Origin: Pieris napi
Taxonomy: Eukaryota; Arthropoda; Insecta; Lepidoptera; Pieridae
DNA: 64,000 nucleotides
NCBI RefSeq assembly: GCF_905475465.1
Contig: NC_062235.1
Coordinates: 9,496,001-9,560,000, forward strand
Direction of reading: 5' to 3'
Positions 46,695 to 55,965 of the stretch are shown piece after piece. Below the pieces are notes generated by a model. That model was not told the origin of the DNA and did not search any database. It saw only the letters and a program-made list of their open reading frames with translations. Positions within the stretch are counted from its first letter, which is position 1. Every line of letters starts with the position of its first letter. A program made the translations under genes and the position numbers.

Positions 46695-47940
46695 ATATTA
46701 CACATTTTTATTCGTCTCGTTCAGTGAAATTATGTTCGATATTGCGATGAAAAAGAATCAGTTATTTAGTTAAAGCGTCAAATTATCAAGTGATATACGA
46801 AATATGCTCCTATTACCCAAGCAACCTTTTATTAAAATTGCGCTTAAAATTGTTCAAAATTACACATAATGCCTTCCATTTCGTTGTTAAAATACTACGA
46901 AATAAAGGTAAAAACGTGATAATATGTATCGATTGTTTGCAATAACAATGTCTGCATGTCGGTGACGTGCCATGAATAATTTTCATGTAAAATTCTCTTG
47001 CATTATAGGACGTCATACTTCGTGTCTGCTGAATAATATAGAATGTTATTGTACTCATCGCGTCGGCTCTTTTGAGTTTTGAGCTGAAGCTAACCTTGCT
47101 ATAAGTTTCCGTCAATTATAATTATTATTAATAAAGTTTCGCCTTAATATGTTATTTTATTAAGCCTACGTTTTAAGTTGATACATACCAAATTATGGAA
47201 CATTTTACTGCATAGAGACTGTTCGCTTTTCCGGAATTAAAACCTAAATAATAAAAAAACATAATAATAAACCTTCAATAATCTGTACGATGTACGAAAA
47301 TATTATAAATATTATTCGATCCGTGGAATTGATACAGAAAATTCAATCGATGCTATCAATCGCCTAACGTTTACTAAATTGAACTTGATACGTTTTATAT
47401 GTGGTTGAATGTTATTGAAGTTTAAACTTCGTTCTATTTGTGACTATAAAATAAAACGTGTTACTGATCGATGCGACGGCTTTTAATATCTCTTGATAAT
47501 AGAAGATATGAGTAGACTATTTGTTCGTCTGAACCACGGTTTTCTATCATGCAGTGTTACATGTTCATTTTAGGTTAATTAATATTGGAACTCTATATCA
47601 GTTATGTGGCACAGGATAGAAAGAGGTGGTAGTTTCTACATTTGGATTACGATTTAAATTGTGGAATTCTCTGCCTGTAGCAGACTTTTTTAAACGGTAT
47701 TTAATGGCTGATTTAGGTTATATAAATAAGAGGACATAAATTAAGAAGAGAATATGTCACCATGAGTTCACTTGTACCTCGGTCAGACATCTATGACCGT
47801 TGCAACAATTAAAGAAGTTGACACAAGAATAACAAAAGCTTGGAAGATCTATTCAGCGTTTTGAGAAGTCATGAATAATAAGTCAAGCATGGTAATTAAT
47901 AGAAAGCTTTCAATACTTGTGTAGTACCCGTATATACATA
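46695..47940. other. Gene-free DNA
   Basis: A 100-codon minus ORF at 46813-47115 has no motif I know. About 47650-47680 reads KLWNSLP, a phrase typical of non-LTR C-termini, but nothing supporting surrounds it. Confidence 0.35.
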
Positions 47941-48640
47941 TGGATCTCAAACTTAGGCGCTCAGTTAAGCGCAGCATACAACACTAAAGGTGTATCAAAG
48001 ATCGATGATGATAGGGAAGAAAGCAATAGATAAAATAAAGAATACATCATTAAGAAGAATAACTAAGATAGCAGATAAAGATAAATAAACTTAAGTGGAA
48101 ATGGGTGGGGCACATGAAACAGAAAAATGGAGCGTAAAAGTATTAAGCTGGTGCCCAAGATAAAATAAACGGAATACAGGAAAACAATTTAAAAGGTGTA
48201 TATGTCACCGTAAAATTGTAAACACCGTTAGATTGTAATCTATCTCGCGAGATTATAAACTGTCGAAAGATTGTGAACCTCAACGAACTGCTTACAATTT
48301 AACGTATTATTATTCGGTAGATTGTACTACACTAACTTAGTTATCATTCAAACTTCTTTGGTCAATTACAGATTAATTTTACTTCCCAACAATTTCATAT
48401 AACTACCGAATAATAATACGTTAAATTGTAAGCAGTTCGTTGAGGTTCACAATCTTTCGACAGTTTATAATCTCGCGAGATAGATTACAATCTAACGGTG
48501 TTTACAATTTTACGTTAACATATAGATCAGATTAAGAAAACAGCTGGTAGTACGTGGCAGATTGGTACAGTGCAGACAGAACTGGCGTGATTTGGACTTT
48601 ACCAAGGGCACACTCCTAGTAATAAATAGATGATAGAAAT
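47941..48640 (+). pseudogene. Dead non-LTR retrotransposon C-terminus, split by a foldback element
   Basis: Left of the insertion, frames read LKLRRSVKRSIQ, then KWKWVGHMKQKNG, VKVLSWCPR and KRNTGKQFKRC. Right of it they read DQIKKTAGSTW and NWRDLDFTK. Together these follow the end of the same ORF type as 11703-11880 (GHM... W.PR... G.Q.RRW.DQIK.TAG.TW... WRDL). Numerous stops show it is dead. The foldback element at 48203-48520 lies inside the RW/DQ codons. Confidence 0.65.
48203..48520. mobile_element. Foldback MITE, 318 bp, nearly perfect 122-bp arms, TATA TSD
   Basis: The symmetry spans 48199-48320 and 48403-48524 (coordinates sum to 48723) with only about two mismatches, both near the tip, around an 82-base centre. 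The ends are TGTCACCGTAAAATTG and, complemented, TGTTAACGTAAAATTG. TATA stands on each side (48199-48202, 48521-48524). The uninterrupted retrotransposon copy at 11740 has a single ATA at this codon, so TATA is the duplicated target. There is no coding. Superfamily unknown. The high arm identity suggests a young insertion or gene conversion between arms. Confidence 0.88.
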
Positions 48641-49202
48641 ATAAATGTAAAGTATCTGAAATACTTTTATTTCAGTTTTATTACCATGAAGCTTCCATGC
48701 GAAAGAATGTTTATGATGTAAAGTATTTTGTCTACATTATTTTGCCTCTTATTCAGCAATTTTCAAGCTTAATGTCTATTGTTATCGCATGCTTTGTCCT
48801 TATCACTCCTGTATTATTTTGATAATGTATAAACATGATAGGACGTTATTTATAGTATGTTCGTAAAATACTGTTATTTTCTGAACTTGAAGATGTTAGT
48901 CTTAACAAAGACTTTTCGCAGAAGAAAGCCTTGTCTTATTTGTGATGTTTATTTAGCTTTAAGATAAACTTCGGTAAGTGAATTGTATTGACTATCGGCG
49001 CTAATTGGGTGGACAAGTTTATCTCTATTTATTTAGGAAGTAGTTTATTTAGCTTCTGTGATTGTAGTTTTAAAACTTAATTGTAACAAAAGCTATTAAT
49101 TAACATTCCTATATAATTCATTTAAATAATTATTTAGGGTGCTCTTAATATTAAAATAGTATATGTTTTTATAAGAATGTTCAGCGTATAATAATCTATT
49201 TG
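48641..49202. other. Gene-free DNA
   Basis: Nothing recognised. Confidence 0.5.
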
Positions 49203-49262
49203 TGCCCGACCGAGTATAAAACTCACGACCTATGGGCTGAGAATCGTGCGCTTTACCAACAT
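49203..49262 (-). mobile_element. Possible tRNA-like SINE head remnant
   Basis: TATAAAACTCACGACCTATG and GGCTGAGAATCGTGCGCT resemble the B-box-to-A-box part of the main SINE family, complemented. It is short and degraded. Confidence 0.35.
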
Positions 49263-49664
49263 AATATTACTGTATGCTCTTTGTCTATGTATTTTTTTTC
49301 TAGACTCTCAAGCTAGCCAACAAAACTTTCTGTGTTAACCACTAAGCCATAGAAGCGACCTTAACAAATATGATCTAATTACTATATTAGCAATATATTT
49401 AATGAAGTGCGGAATTAGCTAATTAATTAGTTCTCATCCAATTAATTTGACTTAATAGGATTTGTCGCTTGGCTTAAAATTAAGTTTGATCAGAGGGCTT
49501 TTATAAAACTTCTAATATTGTTACAAATTATCTTAGTTTTAATTAAAGCAAACTTACTAATTAATTGAATTACTTTAAAGTGTAAAGGATCTGACGGTTA
49601 ACGTTTTATTATGTACTAATGTAAAATAATAAGCTTTTTGGTATGTGTTTTAAAATTTGTATTA
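49263..49664. other. Gene-free AT-rich DNA
   Basis: Nothing recognised. Confidence 0.5.
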
Positions 49665-49791
49665 TCTTAATATATATATAAATTACGCGGCACGTTGTTT
49701 GTCCGCTATGGACTCCTAAGCTACTTAACCGATTTCAATCAAATTTGCATTCCGTGTGCAGTTTGATCTAACTTAAAAGATAGGGTAGCTT
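49665..49791 (+). mobile_element. Helitron 5' fragment
   Basis: It starts TCTTAATATATATATAAATT after an A. The ACGCGGCACGTTGTTTGTCC body follows, with AACCGATTT 62 bases in. It is cut off at the start of the next Helitron (49792), and its 3' end is not found. Confidence 0.7.
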
Positions 49792-50015
49792 ACATTTATA
49801 TATAATTCTACTGTACGTGTGTATATCACTGAACTACTCTTCAACGGCTGGACCGATTTGAATGATTTTTTTGTATGCGTTTGGGTGGAACCCTGGATGG
49901 TTTAGATTCACAAATCAGTCCGGCAGATAGTGCTGCAGTCGGTACTTTCATAGTTTGTTTAATATCCAAATCGCTTGAAATGTCATGCAGGACAACGTCT
50001 GTGGGGTCCGCTAGT
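49792..50015 (+). mobile_element. Short non-autonomous Helitron, second copy of the 21302 family
   Basis: The start is degraded (ACATTTATATATAATTC). The interior GTGCTGCAGTCGGTACTTTC and CATGCAGGACAACGTCTGTG matches 21302-21522. It ends GGGTCCGCTAGT followed by T. GACCGATTT begins 59 bases in. The ORF at 49875-50144 is a shadow. Confidence 0.78.
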
Positions 50016-50567
50016 TATATATATAGATTATTTCTTAAATCAAATGTTAAGAAAATACATTTTAAATATAAACCTATAGCTAAAAAAATAATCAAAGAAG
50101 CTTATGACTCGAATAATAATAAATATAGTGAAATTAGTTGGTAAATTATAGAAATTGTTATTTTTTTATTTGTTTATCATGCCTTAACCTAAACTTCTCT
50201 ATAATGAATAAGGTTATTTTCGAAAATTCTGCGTAATCGGGATATTTTCTCTCAATTATGCAAGTAGTGTAAATTACATTAAGAAATGTCAATTGACTAT
50301 CCAAGTGTCACGGTCACTATACGTCGAGATAAAAATTTTAATATTAATTAAATAGTTTTAATGCAATTATGCATGAGCTTACAATGCTCATTAACTAACA
50401 GCCATTCCATTGATCACTATATGCAAATTTCCCAGAGGTGTATGGACAATTCTATTATATATTACAAAGAAACAATAAATATAGCAGAGTACTACTGCAG
50501 TATTAATACGAGTAAGCTAACCTGGATTACTCTGACTTTTTAGATTATTGATTATAAAATAGTTAGC
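50016..50567. other. Gene-free AT-rich DNA
   Basis: Nothing recognised. Confidence 0.5.
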
Positions 50568-50844
50568 AGGGGCCGTTCAAGTATTACTTAAGCAGATTTA
50601 CTGCAATTAACCCCCCCCCCCCACCCTCCGCTTGTCATCGAAAGTAAGCAAAGCATTCAAAAATAAGTACATAAAAGTATTCATGTTTTGCAGGAATCCT
50701 CGAAAATGCATTTCGTTTTAAAGCATAGACAATGTCCCACACATTGTATTGTCCCGCACTAATATGTGTAAAAAAGTAAAAAAATTGTAAATAATTAATT
50801 ACCCCTCCCCCTATAGTGCTTACATAATATTTGAACGGCCTCTC
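50568..50844. mobile_element. TIR element (MITE), about 277 bp, with a poly-C run
   Basis: The left end GGCCGTTCAAGTATTACTTA then AGCA pairs with the complement of the right end (GGCCGTTCAAATATTATGTA, AGCA), 24 bp with three mismatches. A 12-base C-run sits at 50611-50622 and CCCCTCCCCC near 50802-50812. No coding. Superfamily not determined. Confidence 0.68.
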
Positions 50845-51017
50845 ATATTAACAATAATTCAATAATTCAAATTGAACTTACATATATTTACTAAACATCT
50901 CAAACGATATCTTGTTAACCTGTCCTAGTCTTATACTGAAAATATTCTTAACGTGCAAAAATAGGTTTAATATAAATGTGTAGAATTAATTAATTTAATT
51001 TTTAAAATACTGTTTAC
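50845..51017. other. Gene-free AT-rich spacer
   Basis: Nothing recognised. Confidence 0.5.
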
Positions 51018-51143
51018 GTGTCAAAAGGAAGAGACTGGCTGCCTACAACACAGGGAATCCTAGTGTGGGGGCCAATGCACTTTAATTTATCTAAATATCT
51101 TGTATATTGTGTATAATAAAGTTTTTTCTTTCTTTCTTTCATA
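51018..51143 (+). repeat. Non-LTR retroposon 3' end with (TTTC)n tail
   Basis: GTGTCAAAAGGAAGAGACTG, CTGCCTACAACACAGGGAAT and GGGGGCCAATGCACTTTAAT lead into AATAAAGTTTTTTCTTTC and CTTTCTTTC. A polyadenylation-like AATAAA followed by a tetranucleotide tail is a common retroposon ending. Family from pattern memory only. Confidence 0.5.
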
Positions 51144-51525
51144 AAGTCTTTATAAAATGTATAAAGTCCTTATATATTGGCCTGAATTTGAAATTTGCTA
51201 TGTAAATTATAAATAATTTACATACCGTAAACGGTACATCACTAGTTTAATATTTGCTCTTGTAAGTGCAACACTGTCTATATTTTCTCAAAAATTCAAC
51301 ACGAAACTAGTATATAGGTATAAAAATATTGAATCGTTTCAAGGAAAATATTCCGGGAAACCCTTATAAAAGCAACGAAATCGAAAACAATAGATGAATG
51401 GTTCACGTAGGTAGAGGCACGCGTGAATAACTCGACCTGTATTGTGTAGGCAGTTGAACCAAATCATTAGTTGGATTCAAAGTTTCAATATGAAGTGAAA
51501 CTTGAAAATTCATACTTTTTTTTTT
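51144..51525. other. Gene-free AT-rich DNA
   Basis: Nothing recognised. Confidence 0.5.
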
Positions 51526-51770
51526 TAATTAAGACAATTCACACCAATTGACCTACTCCCATGCAAAGCTGGTGAAGCTTGTGTTATAGGTACTAGGCAA
51601 CGGATATACATACATATTATAGATAGATAGACATATAAATACATATTTAAACACCCAAGACCTAAGCACAACACCAAATTCTCATCACATCGATGTTCGT
51701 CTCAGCCGGGGATCAAACCCGGGACCCATGGATTCGCAGTCAGGGGTACTAACCACTAGACCAATGGGTC
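51526..51770 (-). mobile_element. Third-type tRNA-derived SINE
   Basis: On the minus strand it begins GACCCATTGGTCTAGTGGTT (A-box) and has CCCGGGTTTGATCCCCGG (B-box). The body includes a TATG/TATC-rich stretch and GCATGGGAGTAGGTCAATTG, ending at an A/T-rich tail (51515-51530). Head and body differ from the two other SINE types here. No clear TSD found. Confidence 0.78.
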
Positions 51771-52227
51771 TTCAACGTCACTTAGCGTTGGCATGAAAAA
51801 CGATTTTGTATTTCACGCTCTATTTCTAATTATCTCTAATAATATACTTTGAATGATTGTAATTAGCCGTCCTTCGAGCCCCAATTTATTGTTCAATGTC
51901 GTCCAAGTGTCTGAAATTCATACATATTAATAGAAGCCACCAACGTGACATGAGTTTTTATTACTCACATAAAACAGCTAGCCACAATGAAAATGAAATG
52001 GCCCGTGTAATGTTCAATCTTTACGTCTTTTTTCATAGTACTTATAATTCGACAAGCTCTCAGCGTCTGCAGATTTTTTTATTTAAACAGAGCTTTTGTT
52101 TCTATCGGACGAGGTCTTGATAGCTGTATGGTTGTTTATTAAGATATAACAGTTAATAATAACAGTCCCGATCTGAGATTGCTTCTGCTGATTTTGATTA
52201 ATTTCTTTTATACACCTGTAGTTCTTA
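51771..52227. other. Gene-free DNA
   Basis: The ORF at 51896-52120 has no motif; nothing else recognised. Confidence 0.45.
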
Positions 52228-52358
52228 AATTATTAGGTTTAAGACATGCCGATTTTTTCACAATGTGTAACTTCGCCATACGAACAAAAAAAAAGCAATC
52301 CATTAGTGGGGTTTGAACTTCAGGGTTAATTCGCCCTTTTAACTAGGCTTACTGCTGC
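52228..52358 (-). mobile_element. tRNA-derived SINE (main family), old fragment
   Basis: TTAGGTTTAAGACATGCCGA, TTTTTTCACAATGTGTAACTT and a poor B-box complement (GGGGTTTGAACTTCAGG) follow the family order; heavily mutated. Confidence 0.5.
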
Positions 52359-52424
52359 AGTCATGGGGTGTGAAGAAGCCACAACAGTCAATCAGTTTTT
52401 TTATTAACTCCTTTTGTTTGTCAA

Positions 52425-52640
52425 CAAACATTGTTAAAATCTAAAATCTTGGCGATTACAAAGAGTGGCAGAGAGCTTATTGCCAGTTCTTCTCTTCCGT
52501 TCTACGCCATTGATTTGAGAACTGGCAGTAAAATGTAAAATTAGAAGCATTTAGCATTTAATATGTATTTGTTTTTGGCTTTCATAAGTGTACATTGTGT
52601 TACCTAAATGAATAAATGATTTTGATTTGATTTGTTATTT
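52425..52640 (+). repeat. Non-LTR retroposon 3' tail with conserved stem-loop
   Basis: This is the best plus copy of its family: TGGCGATTACAAAGAGTGGC, then TTGCCAGTTCTT and GAGAACTGGCAG 25 bases apart (an 11-bp stem), GGCTTTCATAAGTGTACATT, and a TGATTTTGATTTGATTTG microsatellite tail. It is the 3' end of a LINE or of a LINE-dependent SINE. Copies or pieces also at 26108, 41170, 62380 and 63722. Confidence 0.7.
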
Positions 52641-53068
52641 ATATAGTTTAGGCTTCAAGTCCCATTATTATTAATAGGTATAGTGAGGACGCGATTGAAC
52701 GTCTTTTGTTTCAATGTTTTTAATTATTACAATTATCGGAAAACAATTATTTATTCACATAAATATACCCAGGTTAACCCGTCATGTATGTAAGATGTTA
52801 ACCCATGATATACCCAATAAAATATTTTCGATAGACCATTAAATTTTAAAAGCTTCAATAACAATGTAAATATGTTATATTCATGGATATAATTCAACAC
52901 AATATATTGAATTGAGTATGGCCATAAATCAATAGCCTTATAGCACCTTAGGGAGTACTCCTTGGTCAAGACTGGAGTGTATTGTTTATACGAGACAATG
53001 GACATTAATATTATGTTGACTGAAATATATGTGATCGATTAAATTATTAAATTTTTCATAAGGGTTGT
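52641..53068. other. Gene-free DNA
   Basis: The minus ORF at 52751-53005 has no recognisable motif. Confidence 0.45.
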
Positions 53069-53215
53069 GTTAACGCAGTGCGTTTCTCAAACCCGATGTA
53101 GAGGATTCGAACCTTGACTACATCAATGGATTTTATGCACAAGTAATACATGCTCGTAAGGTTAAGTCAAACTCAAAAACTCAAATGACTAAAATTGACA
53201 TAAAAGGCCAACTTG
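53069..53215 (+). mobile_element. tRNA-derived SINE-like fragment, plus orientation, degraded
   Basis: TTAACGCAGTGCGTTTCTC and GTAGAGGATTCGAACCTTGA (B-box like), then ATCAATGGATTTTATGCACA and TACATGCTCGTAAGGTTAAG, parallel the plus copy at 24688-24830. Confidence 0.5.
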
Positions 53216-54739
53216 CCTGTGAAAAAAAAAATATAATGAAATAGATGCCAAGGATAGTGGAAGTTTTTCTTTTCATATTTATTTTAGTAAAAATTTCAAA
53301 TTCAAAACTATTCATTCTTAAGCGAGAGTTTGAAATAAAACTACATAATTTTAGTTTCAACCAAAAACATCCGTTGACTGCGTATTAATTAAATAACAAT
53401 TCGTAAGTGAAGTGAGAATATTTTTTCTACAAAACTAGTATAAAATATAAACAGATAAAGCTGTAGCATATAAAATTTTATGCGTTCGATTATCGCCGAT
53501 TCAGGAGGTAACTGGATGAAAGGGCCAAACTACATACAATTTATTTTCCTGTATTTTGTGAACACAACATTTACCATTTAATATAGCCTTTACGAAACAT
53601 TGACTTCAACATGGGGTATTTTAAAACGTAAATAAAGGCGTCGTGCATGAAAAAAGACGTTTCGTGCAAATATGCAAATTGGCAATGGGTGATTTAAAAA
53701 GTGTTGTGATCAAGTGAAGAAAGAAAGGGGATATAGCATCTATGATATAATATGTTCATACACATTTCCAGAAACAAAAGAAATATAGATTACTATTAGA
53801 CTATAACTAAATACATTTATATTTTTTATTACTTTTTAGATGAAGTTACGTTTTTTTTCTGACAAATATAATTTTATATACATATGTTCGGCCTAAATTG
53901 CCGTTAGTAAATATGATAATGTAATTTAGCCCGTATGTATGAATTTATTCTTCACTCATAATAAGCTCTCTCGCTATGGGACATAATTGTGCCTTTATGT
54001 AACTGGCAAGAAATAAAAAGTTTACTTTCTTTCGTGGCTCAATACACCCTTGTATTGTCCAGTGTCTTTTCATTTGAGCTATAAATCAAGGTATTAAATA
54101 ATTGTAACAAAACGCAAACTCCAACCTAACAAAAACTCAAATATAATATCAACCATTAACGACAGCAATATTCACATTGCCTTTGTATTTAAATCTAGTT
54201 TTTAAATTTGTAAAACTTGAATCGTTTTAATTCCTTGACTTTTTATCGAAGCTGCGAAGATTCGCACCTTATTCCATTGTATGAATTCTCGACCGTGAAA
54301 TAACTTTGTCGTTTGGAACTTAGAGCTTTTTTAAAAGATGTTTGTCTCAAACGGATGTAGTTGTGTTCAATTGATACTTTGTGATAAACGGTTTAAGTGA
54401 TGTGAAAAAGCATTTGGTTAAATCATAATATTAACAATAAAGACAATAAGTTACAGTTTTTTGCATTGTAAAGTGTTCATATTTCGTAAACGGAGCAGTT
54501 TTTTAATCCTAGTCTGTAAAGAATATTGTTCATTATGTAACTATCGTAAAAGTTGACGTCAAAAAAAAGCAGGACGAGAGCCAGTTATTAATTATTAGTT
54601 TCATAACTGAAAACATTAAAAAAAAAAACTAAAATTTTGCTTATTTTGTATTGAATTTGTGTGTGCAAAACAAAAAATAATAAGTATCTACATGTAAGCA
54701 TATAAATGTAAGAATGTATTATCAAAACAAACGAAGCTG
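53216..54739. other. Gene-free AT-rich DNA
   Basis: Nothing recognised. Confidence 0.5.
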
Positions 54740-55123
54740 TTTAAATTTCGGAAGGCAAAACAATAGCATCCGCAACCGTTTTATCTTAACCAAGATAAAC
54801 TAAAGTGACGGAACTTCAGCCAAGAAAACGCTAACGGCGGCTGTCACTCGAAACTACGAAAAAGCTCACGCACAGCTTCTCTTATCCTATTACACGTACA
54901 CGTAGACCACAATAAACATCTAATTCTTTCCTGCGCACCTCTGCACCCTCTTTCATCCTTTTCCAACAGATAAACCTATCTCGCTCTAGCCCGGTATAGG
55001 TCGGAGCACTTTCAGCTCCCTAGTTTCGTCCGAGGGCTCGTTAGTTCTGGACGTGAGTACTGCTCGTCTCGCTCTTTACCGGGTTGTACTGAAAAATTCG
55101 AAACGTATTGGACTATGCGTTAA
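54740..55123 (+). promoter_or_regulatory. Candidate promoter and 5' UTR island
   Basis: This GC-richer, pyrimidine-rich stretch is free of recognised repeats, in a region otherwise close to 30% GC. It leads directly into a candidate exon ending in a strong donor. TCAGCTCC (55009-55016) and TTAGTTC (55041-55047) are possible initiator sites. The inference is from composition and position only. Confidence 0.38.
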
Positions 55124-55160
55124 ATGTGTGTTACGCGGACTGTGCTTAAAATATTAATAG
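55124..55160 (+). CDS. Candidate first coding exon ending in a strong splice donor
   Basis: An ATG at 55124 opens MCVTRTVLKILI before the donor TAATAG/GTGAGTATT (intron GT at 55161-55162), leaving one base (phase 1). The short peptide is hydrophobic after a basic residue, as at the start of a signal peptide, but 12 residues cannot establish this. If real, the gene runs rightwards and its other exons lie beyond 64000 or are unrecognised. The exon could equally be entirely 5' UTR, since an upstream ATG at 55114 is followed at once by a stop. Confidence 0.3.
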
Positions 55161-55840
55161 GTGAGTATTTTACGACGAACCTTGTGAACACTGGTTTTTG
55201 TTAATTCAGGAATTATCATATATTTTATTTATCCTAACAAAAATATAAACATGTTTTATAAGATCATTTTTTAATTAATGCAATCATCATTTCCCTCTTA
55301 CCTAAAGATATCTCCTGCTTTAAGATGATTTGATTTTCGTATATAATTTTTGCTTTCTATTTTAAATATTTCTTCATTGTTTAATAAATTATATTGTTAT
55401 TCAGTGGTAATTGTAGTGTTATAGTTCTTAATTCTTCTCTTTTTTGCTAAACAAATTTGTAACGTATTTGTATTATAATAATAAAAATAAAATTATAAGC
55501 CGTCTAATTACATGTTATTTTAAATAATAATTGAAATTCTGGTAAAATATTATAGAGGCTTATACTATATGTAGTTCAATTGTATATAATAAGACAAATT
55601 GTTATCTTTACTGTAAGTTCTTATGAAATAGTCTGGTGCTCATTTTCGTCATATCTAATTTTATATGCATATTCAGTATATTACATATAATTATATGTCA
55701 TATGTAAACCTAAAATAAGTTTTGGTCCTTTGGTTAAGGTCCCTTCTTAATTCTAAAGAAACATTGAATTCATATAGATATCATCCTATTCTAAGATATT
55801 TGTTTTCAATTTTTTTTAAATCTTTGTACGTATACAAAAG
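55161..55840. other. Gene-free AT-rich DNA, possibly intron
   Basis: It follows the candidate donor at 55161; nothing else recognised. Confidence 0.4.
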
Positions 55841-55965
55841 ACGCCACAAATAAAAAGGCCGGCAACGTATTTGCGAGCCATCTGGCAATGTGAGTGTCCA
55901 TGGACGGTCCATATCACTCAACATCAGATAACCCTCGTGCCCGTTTGCTGTTAATTAAAAAAAAA
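55841..55965 (+). mobile_element. 3'-terminal fragment of the 36402-39821 LINE family
   Basis: AAAAGGCCGGCAACGTATTT, GCGAGCCATCTGGCAATGTG, AGTGTCCATGGACGG and CGTGCCCGTTTGCTG align with the last about 115 bases of the intact element. It ends in a run of nine or ten A. A short 5'-truncated insertion. Confidence 0.82.

Noticed and set aside
51690..51770. tRNA gene on the minus strand
   Set aside because: A- and B-boxes are tRNA-like but the unit continues into a repetitive body and A/T-rich tail, as in a SINE.
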